Assembly (NCBI GenBank): GCA_013285465.1
Contig: CP053449.1
Coordinates: 1,053,540-1,117,539, forward strand
Reading direction: 5' to 3'
DNA: 64,000 nt
Source of the DNA: Pseudomonadota bacterium
Lineage (GTDB): Bacteria; Pseudomonadota; Alphaproteobacteria; Micavibrionales; CSBR16-224
Shown: piece by piece, positions 32,834 to 43,096 of the stretch
Layout of the letters: every line of letters starts with the position of its first letter
Numbering within the stretch: position 1 is the stretch's first letter
Notes under the pieces: generated by a model
What the model saw: only the letters and a program-made list of their open reading frames with translations
Database searches by the model: none
Told to the model about the DNA's origin: nothing
Made by a program: the position numbers and the translations under genes

Positions 32834-35596
32834 TTACGGCGCGTTATTGCCCGCTTGCTGAGTGATGAGATGATACGCACCCGCTTTTACGGTTACGCGT
32901 TCCGGTTTTTTATTGCCGCACCAGAATATATCGAGTGTCGCTGTTTCCGCCTGATCTGTCAGGGCGAAAGTGATGCGCGGGTCATGTTGGGACGATAGCC
33001 CGTTTGACGCATAGAGGCGTTTTTCCTGCTTATTATCAGCTTGCTGCAGCACTGCGCGCGTGCCGAAGGCATTTGTTGCGCAGGATGTGCCGTTTCCTTT
33101 CAGCAGCAGCCCGACCCAATGCGGCGGTGCTGCAAGATCATTCCTGTAAAGGGAAGGGGGCGCGGTCATATGTGTCACCACAATATCCTTATCACCATCA
33201 TTGTCGAAATCCGCCGCGGCAATGGCACGGCTGTTTTCCGCTTTGCCCCAGCCGACCGCATCGGCAACATCAATAAAGCCGCGACCGCTGTTCAGAAAAA
33301 CACGTTTGGGGTCGCGCGGATAAAGACATTCCCCGCGCATATCCGGCCAGTTATCAATATAGCCATGTGTCGCGGGCGGGGAGGCTTCGATTTGAAACAG
33401 CTTATACACGTAATTTCCGCAGGCCGCCTGTGCAGTAGGCTCTGAAGGGCTGTCGTAATCGCTATCAAGCCAGCCGGCGGTTTGCAGAATGTCCATATCT
33501 CCGTCAAGATCAATATCGACAGTTGCCGCCCCCCAGGAAAATCTGTCCGGATTGATAATATTTTTGGCAAAGGCTTTGTTTTTGAAAGCTTGCGATTTGT
33601 TTGTTGTGATGCGGCCGTCATTCATCCAGAGCAGGGAGCCTTCCGGCAGCTCCGCTTTATGCATGTTGGAGACATAGATATCAAGAAAGCCGTTTTTGTC
33701 GGCATCCAAAAAAGAGGCGTTCATGCCGCGATAGGTATCCTGCCCGATCCCGTCTTTGAAATAGCTTTGTATCTGCGTAAAGCCGCGGCCTTCTTTGTTG
33801 AGATACAGCCGATCGGGTCCGGCGGTATTGGCAAAATAAATATCGTCCCAGCCGTCATTATTCACATCTCCTACGGCGATATCCAATGTCCATCTTTTCT
33901 CATCCTGAAAGCCCCATTCCTTGTTATCCAGCAGGCGGAATTTGCCGTCCGGTGCGGCAAGATAGATCATATTACTGCCGGCGTTTCTGGCATCATACGG
34001 GTTGCGGCGCATGACATTGAAGGGGCGGCGGTCACCTTCATAAGCGGCCTTCGGCAGTTGAAAGATGTTGAAATATTCCGGCGGGCTGTAATCGCCGTCT
34101 GATACGTAAAGCGGCAATGATCCGGCAAGGATTATATCCGGCAGACCGTCGCGGTTCAAATCGGCGACATTGGCCGCCGCGCTGTTGATATATGCCGTGA
34201 ACCCTGCGGCGGCGGAGACATCTTCAAAGGATAACTCTCCGGTTTCCTGCAGATTGTTTTTCAGCAGATAGGGATGTCCCCAGAAGACGGTCAGGAACAG
34301 ATCCTGATCACCGTCATTATCGTAATCCACCCACAACCCTTGCGTGGGCGATCCGTATTTGTCCGGAGATTGACGAAGATCATCCAGCGCGGGAAGGGGG
34401 AATTTCTTAAACTGGAAATCACCTTGATTCAGATAAAGATTGGCGCGGTCCTGCGGCGCTTTCAGCGGCTGTGTCAGAAAAAGATCGGGCAGGCCATCAT
34501 GATTGACATCCGCAACGGCGGCGGCATCACCCATGGCATAAAACCATTTTGCCAAATGCGCGATACGCGGGTCCGTCTGTTGCAGTAAGGGCGATGCCTC
34601 ACCGCTGATACCGGTATGTTGTGAGGGCAACGCGGTCAGCGTAAATCCCGGATGCGGCGGCAGTGCGACGGGGCGTATATAGTCAAAACCGCGGACGCCC
34701 AGCCATAGCAAAGCGAGACAGAGCGTGATCTCGCGCCATTTGTAAAATATCCGTTGATAGACAGGCGGCGATGCCTCAACAGACCGCAAAAAATGCAGCG
34801 ATAGGAAACGCGCCGTGAAATAGCTGAACCCGGCGTAGAATAACGTGAAGGTAAAATGCAGGGAATGAAAAATAAAATCGGCAGCGATAACCCACAGCGC
34901 CATAAAGACCTGCCCCTTTGCCGTATCGGGCGAGGTTCTGGGGTCAGTCAGCATAAAGAATGTAAACAGGTAAAAGGCCGGTGATTGCAGCACTCCCATC
35001 AACAGCATTGTTAAGGGAATATCGGCATCAATCGTAAAACCGCGCAGCAGAACCTGCAGGAAATATCCCGCCAGAAAGACAGCGGTAAGAATTTGGCGTT
35101 TGATATTGAAAAGAAAAAAGCTGGCTGCCATGAACAGGATCAGAATGCAGAAGGCCACCAGCCCGCCCCATTGTGAAACAGGGGCGGCGGCGATCATGCC
35201 GTCACTAAAGAGCAGACAGAGCGTCAGACCGAACAGTCCGGGATTAAAAATATGTTTCGATTGATATGTCAGCACATATTTTGAGGAAATCGCCAAAAAG
35301 ACCGGAACAGCCCCCAGCCATATTGTGTGCGGAAAATGCGTTAAAATTGACAGGCCCGTTCCCGTGATCGCCGCGCTGATCGGCAGCAGGAGACGGCTTG
35401 TCTCTTTGGTCATGTAATGAAAACACATATCAAGCAGGCATGAAAAACCGATCATAAAGGCAATCTGCTGCGGCGATTTGTCAAAGCCCAGAAAGAAAAT
35501 ACCAATCAGCAGAAATGCCAATAAGATAGCAAGCACGCGCAGACGCGGGTCTTGCGTGATGCCGGAGAAATATTTTTTTGTGCTGTCTGTGTCCAT
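32834..35596 (-). CDS. RnfD/NqrB-like membrane domain fused to FG-GAP/VCBS repeats and UnbV domain
   Basis: A 920-residue protein. Residues 20-305 hold about ten membrane helices with RnfD/NqrB-type landmarks (SSKYVLTYQSKHIFNPGLFGL; FFMLTDPRTSPDTAKGQ). From about 345 to 830 come Ca-binding-type FG-GAP/VCBS repeats: ADVNHDGLPDLFL, VDYDNDGDQDLFL, ADLNRDGLPDIIL, VDIDLDGDMDIL, ADFDNDGDKDIVV. A C-terminal UnbV/ASPIC domain covers roughly 835-915. The repeats are presumably periplasmic or extracellular. The flavin-binding S-G-A-T signature of true RnfD is not visible, so redox activity is doubtful. The gene follows the Lnt-like gene with a one-base gap. Confidence 0.85.
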   Translation of the reverse strand: MDTDSTKKYFSGITQDPRLRVLAILLAFLLIGIFFLGFDKSPQQIAFMIGFSCLLDMCFHYMTKETSRLLLPISAAITGTGLSILTHFPHTIWLGAVPVFLAISSKYVLTYQSKHIFNPGLFGLTLCLLFSDGMIAAAPVSQWGGLVAFCILILFMAASFFLFNIKRQILTAVFLAGYFLQVLLRGFTIDADIPLTMLLMGVLQSPAFYLFTFFMLTDPRTSPDTAKGQVFMALWVIAADFIFHSLHFTFTLFYAGFSYFTARFLSLHFLRSVEASPPVYQRIFYKWREITLCLALLWLGVRGFDYIRPVALPPHPGFTLTALPSQHTGISGEASPLLQQTDPRIAHLAKWFYAMGDAAAVADVNHDGLPDLFLTQPLKAPQDRANLYLNQGDFQFKKFPLPALDDLRQSPDKYGSPTQGLWVDYDNDGDQDLFLTVFWGHPYLLKNNLQETGELSFEDVSAAAGFTAYINSAAANVADLNRDGLPDIILAGSLPLYVSDGDYSPPEYFNIFQLPKAAYEGDRRPFNVMRRNPYDARNAGSNMIYLAAPDGKFRLLDNKEWGFQDEKRWTLDIAVGDVNNDGWDDIYFANTAGPDRLYLNKEGRGFTQIQSYFKDGIGQDTYRGMNASFLDADKNGFLDIYVSNMHKAELPEGSLLWMNDGRITTNKSQAFKNKAFAKNIINPDRFSWGAATVDIDLDGDMDILQTAGWLDSDYDSPSEPTAQAACGNYVYKLFQIEASPPATHGYIDNWPDMRGECLYPRDPKRVFLNSGRGFIDVADAVGWGKAENSRAIAAADFDNDGDKDIVVTHMTAPPSLYRNDLAAPPHWVGLLLKGNGTSCATNAFGTRAVLQQADNKQEKRLYASNGLSSQHDPRITFALTDQAETATLDIFWCGNKKPERVTVKAGAYHLITQQAGNNAP

Positions 35597-35597
35597 G

Positions 35598-37133
35598 TTA
35601 ATGCAAAATATGTTGCGCGGCGTTGTTTAAACGCAGCCAGATTGTACTTTGCACGGGGCGCTGCGGTACTGAAACGTCTTGCGGCCCGGGCATATCCGCA
35701 TTTTGTTGAAACAGGAAACGGCCATATCCGTCAATGACGGCATTCATGCCTTTATTGGCGGCGCGCACAACGGGGCGCCCTGTTTCAACGGCACGTATGC
35801 GGGAAATATATAAAATCTGCTGTTCCGCCCATGTGCCGGAAATCCAGGCGTCATTGCTGATATTGAGCAGCATATCCGCCTGCGCGGCAAGATTTGCGGC
35901 ATAGGCGGGGAACAAGACTTCATAGCAGTTTAAGACGCCGATTTTTCCGGCGATCCGGCTGTCCAGAACGGTTATTTTACCGCCGGGTGTGAAATTGACG
36001 CGGCCGGGTAAATACCGTTCGTAAAATGACGGCGAATATTTTTCAAAAGGAAAATACTCGCCGTAAGGTACAAGAATGTTTTTGGCGGCGTATTGGACAT
36101 CCCCCGCCTGATTGACTAGTGCGGCCATATTGTAAATATGATCCCGGCTTTCGCCCGTATCCGCATTGCGGCGGATGTCGCGCCGCAAGCTTCCGGCCAG
36201 AATTTCCGGTAAGGCCAATGCCTGCAGATGCGATAATTGTGCGGGGCTTTCGTCAAGAAAGAACGGCACGGACATTTCGGGCCAGATTGTGAGCCTGTCT
36301 TGCGCATCATCCTCACCTCTGGAGAATGTTTCATACAGAAGAAAAGTCTCCAGCTTTCCCGCTTCGCTTCTGTTCTGTTCCACAGGAATGGCGGCTTGCA
36401 CAAGACGGAGTTTGACCGGCTCTTGTTTCTCAGGCGGTATGCGCGAGAGCCTGTAAGTGCCGAAAGAAAGGCACAGGATAATCAGACAGAGGGTAAGCAT
36501 ATGTTGTTTTCCGGTATAGGCAGCTGCGGAGAGGGAGACGCCGATGACAAGAAAGCTTAAAAGGGGAAGTCCGCCGATGGCGGCAAGCTGGATAAAATAG
36601 ATATTATTGGCCAGACTGTAGCCGCTGGCATACCACGGAAAGCCGTGACGGTAAGGCAGGCCGATGAGCATTTCCGCACCGGTAAGAATGACCGCCGCCC
36701 CCCAAGGGAAAAGAAGAGACGGCAGTTTTTGAGAGAGTTTTTTAATGCCGACAGCGCTGACGCCGTATAACAGGATGCTGGGCGCAAAAAACAAAACAGG
36801 GGCAATGGCGGCAACGCCGTAACCTTTGACCAATTCATCAGGCCATGTGCTTTCAAAATACAGCGCCGATAAACGTATGCCCCAGAAAAAACCGGTTAAA
36901 ATCACGCCGAGAAAAAACATGCTTCCCATCAAGAAATGCGTGTCTGATTTTTCTGTGTTTTTAATCAGATAGAAAAATAAGATATAAACAAATATTAACA
37001 CGGGCAGAAAAAAGAAAGGCGCAAAGCTAAGAAATGTCAGAAGTCCGAGAATAAATGAAGAAAAAACAGGGTGTTGCGAGGCTTTATGCTGTAACGTTCT
37101 GATGTAATCAAAGATAATTTTATTTACAGGCAT
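35598..37133 (-). CDS. lnt: Apolipoprotein N-acyltransferase homologue
   Basis: A 511-residue Lnt-family enzyme: about six to eight N-terminal membrane helices (1-235), then a nitrilase-like catalytic domain. The Glu-Lys-Cys triad is visible as E286 in TIWPEMSVP, K351 in AAKNILVPYGEYFPF and C403 in GVLNCYEVLFP, followed by LLNISNDAW. Lnt adds the third acyl chain to outer-membrane lipoproteins. It is coupled to a VCBS fusion gene rather than to the usual corC/ybeX genes, so it may be a second, specialised copy. Whether the host has another lnt cannot be seen here. Confidence 0.85.
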   Translation of the reverse strand: MPVNKIIFDYIRTLQHKASQHPVFSSFILGLLTFLSFAPFFFLPVLIFVYILFFYLIKNTEKSDTHFLMGSMFFLGVILTGFFWGIRLSALYFESTWPDELVKGYGVAAIAPVLFFAPSILLYGVSAVGIKKLSQKLPSLLFPWGAAVILTGAEMLIGLPYRHGFPWYASGYSLANNIYFIQLAAIGGLPLLSFLVIGVSLSAAAYTGKQHMLTLCLIILCLSFGTYRLSRIPPEKQEPVKLRLVQAAIPVEQNRSEAGKLETFLLYETFSRGEDDAQDRLTIWPEMSVPFFLDESPAQLSHLQALALPEILAGSLRRDIRRNADTGESRDHIYNMAALVNQAGDVQYAAKNILVPYGEYFPFEKYSPSFYERYLPGRVNFTPGGKITVLDSRIAGKIGVLNCYEVLFPAYAANLAAQADMLLNISNDAWISGTWAEQQILYISRIRAVETGRPVVRAANKGMNAVIDGYGRFLFQQNADMPGPQDVSVPQRPVQSTIWLRLNNAAQHILH

Positions 37134-37195
37134 AGCGTCAATCTCGTAGAGTAACGGGTAAGCTTAATGGTAATGAAGATGGTTATAAGAACATC

Positions 37196-37744
37196 ATGAA
37201 TCGCGTTTTGCAATCCTATTCTGTGCTGAGACTGACGGCTGCAATTTATATTGTGCTTGGTTTTTCAGTGGCATTCGCCATCCCCGAGCTGCGGTTGACC
37301 GGTAATGTGGATATGGATTTCGGCACGGTGGAATATGCGGCGACGGCCACGGGCAGCATCGATATGGGAACCGATGGCAATATCACCTATAACGGCATGT
37401 TCTCGGGCCCCTCAATCGGAACATCCGGGCAATTCCGTATACGGGTGGCCGGCGGCGGAAATATCTCGCTTGGCTGTGATACCACGGCAACCCTGACATC
37501 CGGCGGCAACAGCGTCTCAATGGACAGTATCGAATTTGTGATCGGTTCCGGTAACAGGACATCTTTTGGCAACGGTACGCTTTGTCAGGGAATTGGCACG
37601 CCGATACAGCCCTTCACTTTGACGGATGAAATACTTTATATGGGGGGATCGCTGAATATTTCATCGCCTGTCCCCGCAAGCGGTACCTATTCGACCGGCA
37701 ACGGGGGCGGTAATGCCATTTCTTTTAGTGTGCTGGTTCTTTAA
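37196..37744 (+). CDS. DUF4402 secreted protein
   Basis: A 182-residue protein with a signal peptide (LRLTAAIYIVLGFSVAFA) and the DUF4402 hallmark VDMDFGTVEYA. Next comes a Gly/Ser/Thr-rich beta domain with DMGTDGNITYNGMFSG and two cysteines (LGCDTTATL; TLCQGIG) that should form a disulphide. DUF4402 proteins resemble pilin or spore-coat-type subunits that are handled by PapD-like chaperones. Divergent from lnt by 62 bases; the chaperone gene ends 11 bases beyond its stop on the other strand. Confidence 0.85.
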   Translation: MNRVLQSYSVLRLTAAIYIVLGFSVAFAIPELRLTGNVDMDFGTVEYAATATGSIDMGTDGNITYNGMFSGPSIGTSGQFRIRVAGGGNISLGCDTTATLTSGGNSVSMDSIEFVIGSGNRTSFGNGTLCQGIGTPIQPFTLTDEILYMGGSLNISSPVPASGTYSTGNGGGNAISFSVLVL

Positions 37745-37755
37745 AGAATAAGCGG

Positions 37756-38601
37756 TTATTTCAGGGGAAGCCTGATTTCCTGCGTATCGGTTTCGGCATC
37801 CGTCTGCAAACGCACGACAAGCTCCCCGCCGGAGAGTTGGTGGCCTTTTATAAGGGGGAGCGCGATTTTCCTCTCGACCATATCGACCTCATGGTACAGA
37901 CGCACCAATTGTTCCGCAATAATCGTCACCGGCTCTTGCCCCGGTATCACATGGGATACGGATAATTTTCCGGCGGCTTCGGCATTGCCGGTTCTTTGCA
38001 ATTTCGTGGACAGCCATGTTCCTGCGGCTGTTTTGGCAATATCCGCCGTCTTTAAAACGAGGCGGGAGGATAAAGTACCGTTCTGTACGACAATCGGCAC
38101 ACCGATGCCGTAAATCGTGTTGATGTCAAAATGCACGGCATTTCCCTGATTTTCCGGCAGGGCTTCCTGCTCTTTTTGGGGGGAGGGAATTTCACGGAAC
38201 AACAGATGTGTGTGATAATCACCATGCGGCAGATCTTTCGGGATTTGCGCCATCACGCGGACAGCCAGACGCTCATTCGGTTTTAACGTAAAGCGTTTGG
38301 GGGTGTAACGCAGAAAAGGTTCTGCCGAATAGTTAAAGTTATCAACGCGTTTGACATCGCCGTTTTCCGTCATCATATAGTTTTCGATTTTTACATCAAA
38401 GCGGGCGGTTTTGTTGGATTTATTCGTCAAGTTAATAAGCCGGGTGACAGGGCGTTCATCCTCTGCCGGGGGAAACTCGACACGTTCCGGGGCAATAAAC
38501 AGGATGCTAGTGTCAATTTGTCCGTAGGCATGGCGGGATGCCGCCATAAAGGCGGTGCATGCGAGAACGGCAATCACGATAAAATTATATAAAGGCTTCA
38601 T
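37756..38601 (-). CDS. PapD-like periplasmic pilus chaperone
   Basis: A 281-residue (from ATG 38601; 38619 is an alternative) secreted chaperone. A signal peptide (LYNFIVIAVLACTAFMAASRHAYG) precedes an immunoglobulin-like chaperone domain: ILFIAPERVEFPPAEDERPVTRLINLTN, PKRFTLKPNERLAVRV, and PKDLPHGDYHTHLLFRE. It should bind and donate a strand to DUF4402 subunits in the periplasm. It is downstream of, and co-directional with, one DUF4402 gene (29-base gap) and convergent with the other. No outer-membrane usher gene occurs in the window. Confidence 0.85.
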   Translation of the reverse strand: MKPLYNFIVIAVLACTAFMAASRHAYGQIDTSILFIAPERVEFPPAEDERPVTRLINLTNKSNKTARFDVKIENYMMTENGDVKRVDNFNYSAEPFLRYTPKRFTLKPNERLAVRVMAQIPKDLPHGDYHTHLLFREIPSPQKEQEALPENQGNAVHFDINTIYGIGVPIVVQNGTLSSRLVLKTADIAKTAAGTWLSTKLQRTGNAEAAGKLSVSHVIPGQEPVTIIAEQLVRLYHEVDMVERKIALPLIKGHQLSGGELVVRLQTDAETDTQEIRLPLK

Positions 38602-38630
38602 ATGAATATACCCAGTCATGCAGGCGCTTG

Positions 38631-39236
38631 TTATTGATAGATGATATCAACCCGGATATCATCGCCACCGGCATTGGCTGTGCTGAAATTTCCGCCGGTA
38701 AATGATGTGGCTGTTGCACCGTCAATGCGTCCGCCAAACACGAATGTATCAAGTGTGCCGATATTTAAAACGATACTGGCAGCGACACTTCCCATGCCGT
38801 TGCAGGCATTGCCGGAGCCAAAGGAGGTTTCGCTGCCCTCTGCGACGGTTTCAATACTTGTCACATTAATAGAGGCACCTGCACCATTTGTCATTGTGGC
38901 GCTTGCATCGCAAAAAACATTGACGGTCTGGCTGTTTGTGCCCGCTGTAATATCCACTTTTCCGGCTGTGCCTGTGCCGCTGCCGCTGAAGCCGCCGGTA
39001 TAGGAAATTAAACCATTTGTACCCATATTGACGGTGTCGCCGGCGCCGGGAGTGCCGGCAACAAAAATCGTGCCGAAATCCATATCGACTTCATTTCCGA
39101 GAGTCAGGACCTGACGGAATTCAACGCGGGCATCATTGCTTGTATTCAGCGCGTGAACCGTCACAGGGAAGGCCATTGCACAGAGAGCTGTTGCAAGAAT
39201 GAATCTTTTTTTATCGCCTAATGTTCTGCGGATCAT
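38631..39236 (-). CDS. DUF4402 secreted protein
   Basis: A 201-residue paralogue of the protein at 37196-37744. It has a signal peptide (RFILATALCAMAFPVTVHA), the signature EVDMDFGTIFVAG, NMGTNGLISYTGGFSG, two cysteines (VFCDASATM; NACNGMG) and a C-terminal beta strand (DDIRVDIIYQ). It is first in a two-gene unit with the chaperone. The last strand may be the one donated between subunits. A surface fibre or coat made of these two proteins is plausible. Confidence 0.87.
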   Translation of the reverse strand: MIRRTLGDKKRFILATALCAMAFPVTVHALNTSNDARVEFRQVLTLGNEVDMDFGTIFVAGTPGAGDTVNMGTNGLISYTGGFSGSGTGTAGKVDITAGTNSQTVNVFCDASATMTNGAGASINVTSIETVAEGSETSFGSGNACNGMGSVAASIVLNIGTLDTFVFGGRIDGATATSFTGGNFSTANAGGDDIRVDIIYQ

Positions 39237-39353
39237 CGACCTTGTGCCTGAAAAGCGCGCGCGCTGTTAAAAGAAAAAAATACTCTATATCTTTTATTCT
39301 ATCATAGTTAATTTCGCTTTCGCAATGTGCGGCCCTGTCTATTTTTGGCCGCT

Positions 39354-39512
39354 TTAACTTCTGTCATCAAGCCGCATTTTTGCGGTTTGTACCGTTTCCA
39401 TTGCGCGAAAATTATCGCGGGCGAAAAGCGCCTTTTTCTTGTTCTTGAATTCGTGCAGTTCAACATTCTCGTCTTTGTAGACAACACGTACGACGTAAGT
39501 TTTTCCGGCCAT
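39354..39512 (-). CDS. Small basic protein (52 residues)
   Basis: A short gene with good signals: GGAGAAAG lies a few bases before an ATG at 39512, and the frame reads MAGKTYVVRVVYKDENVE, then LHEFKNKKKALFARD, ending KMRLDDRS. The first half reads as beta strands with alternating hydrophobics, the second half as a basic helix. A longer frame across the same bases has no protein character. I recognise no family. Its compact strand-strand-helix pattern could bind nucleic acid. It stands alone, upstream of the DUF4402-chaperone unit on the same strand. Confidence 0.6.
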   Translation of the reverse strand: MAGKTYVVRVVYKDENVELHEFKNKKKALFARDNFRAMETVQTAKMRLDDRS

Positions 39513-39724
39513 TTCTTTCTCCGTTCTGATGTTGTTGGCGGCGGGCGCTCTTGTCTTTGTAGCATGACTGCAAGCAGGACGGGGAATTTGTTTTCAACGG
39601 GCAGGAGTAATCTCATGCATTTATGCGGTATTAATATGCATGATTGCGGCTTGTATAATTTTACATAAAATAATAAAATACTCTGAGAGAAACAACGCGA
39701 AACGATGACAGAGGTGTGTAGACG

Positions 39725-40069
39725 ATGACAAAATTACTGAAACAACCCTTCAACAGCCGCGCCTATAAAGCGGCGCGTGTGATTTTTATGTCCGGTCTTG
39801 CAACAGTTGCGTTGTCGGCATGTGTGCATAACCAGCCGCAAGCGGATAGAAACCAGACCGTGCTGGAATGGAATGCGGAAGCGCATCAGTTGCAAAATGC
39901 CGACCATGAACGCCGCCTGCGCTATGCGAAAGAGGGCAAAGATCTGCAAAGAAAGTATTTGTTGCAGCAATACCGCAAATGCAAATCAGATGAAATTTCC
40001 GGGAAAAGCATGACTGCCGCATGCGGCAGTGCGATTAAAAAGGTGGAAGGTCCGGCATTCCGCTATTGA
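39725..40069 (+). CDS. Small lipoprotein, hypothetical
   Basis: A 114-residue protein with an N-terminal membrane segment and a lipobox-like ATVALSAC, so the mature lipoprotein would begin at the cysteine near residue 33. The rest is a charged helix rich in Gln/Arg/Lys with two further cysteines (YRKCKSDE; TAACGSA) that may pair. The long lead (TKLLKQPFNSRAYKAARVIFM) is unusual for a lipoprotein signal. The function is unknown. A strong terminator follows 25 bases after its stop. Confidence 0.6.
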   Translation: MTKLLKQPFNSRAYKAARVIFMSGLATVALSACVHNQPQADRNQTVLEWNAEAHQLQNADHERRLRYAKEGKDLQRKYLLQQYRKCKSDEISGKSMTAACGSAIKKVEGPAFRY

Positions 40070-40093
40070 TTAGGCTGCCTGACAGGATAGAAA

Positions 40094-40128
40094 AGGGGCG
40101 TTCCCGCAAGGTGCGCCCCTATTTTTTT
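40094..40128 (+). terminator. Intrinsic terminator
   Basis: AGGGGCG and CGCCCCT form a seven-pair GC stem with a 13-base loop, followed by ATTTTTTTAT. It ends the small lipoprotein gene. Confidence 0.8.
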
Positions 40129-40209
40129 ATGCGGCGGTCTTCCTGTCATTAAGTGCTGGACTTATAGATTTTGATCTTTAGATTCTACGGCAGGGCATGA
40201 AGCTTTCTA

Positions 40210-42562
<2,353 letters not shown>

Positions 42563-42610
42563 TTTTGTGCGGGGGTTGATACGGCTCCCGCGCAGAACGA
42601 CTGAATACAG

Positions 42611-42642
42611 AAAAGCCCCTGTTTATCAGGGGCTTTTTTTTT
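42611..42642 (+). terminator. katG terminator
   Basis: A perfect 11-pair stem (AAAAGCCCCTG / CAGGGGCTTTT) with a five-base loop, ending in nine Ts. Confidence 0.9.
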
Positions 42643-42704
42643 ATTCCGGGTAAAAGAAAATATATATGCTATATAAATGTTGTGTAATGAAAGAAGAGCG
42701 CCTG

Positions 42705-43088
42705 ATGGATACGGCTGAAAAAGAACAATCACATAAAAACCTGCACATCCTTTGGCGGGGTGTTTGCGGGCTGTGTCCGCATTGCGGCAAGGGCAAGATT
42801 TTCAAAACCTATATAACGCCCAATGCGGCATGCGCCGTCTGCCATGAAGATTTGTCTGAAATCCGTGCCGATGATGCGCCGCCCTGGCTGACGATTTTGA
42901 TTACCGGCCATATCATTGCGCCGGTTATCCTGTATTTTGCCAAGCATGAATTTCTTCCGGAGGCGCTGGAAATGACGATTATAATGGTCACGGCGCTGTT
43001 ATCCGTTCTGCTTATCCTGCCGCGGTCAAAGGGGCTGTTTATTGCCGCCATCTGGCTGACTCGTCAGAAACAAGCTGCCGATGAATAG
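42705..43088 (+). CDS. DUF983 membrane protein
   Basis: A 127-residue protein of the DUF983 family. The cysteine pairs CGLCPHCGKGKIF and NAACAVCHEDL form a zinc-ribbon-like head. Two membrane helices follow (PPWLTILITGHIIAPVILYF and MTIIMVTALLSVLLILPRSKG). Members are common in alphaproteobacteria, often near cytochrome oxidase genes, but their role is unsettled. In-frame starts at 42666 and 42687 are possible; 42705 has the best upstream purines. It converges on the ppx gene eight bases away. Confidence 0.8.
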   Translation: MDTAEKEQSHKNLHILWRGVCGLCPHCGKGKIFKTYITPNAACAVCHEDLSEIRADDAPPWLTILITGHIIAPVILYFAKHEFLPEALEMTIIMVTALLSVLLILPRSKGLFIAAIWLTRQKQAADE

Positions 43089-43096
43089 TGCCGCCG

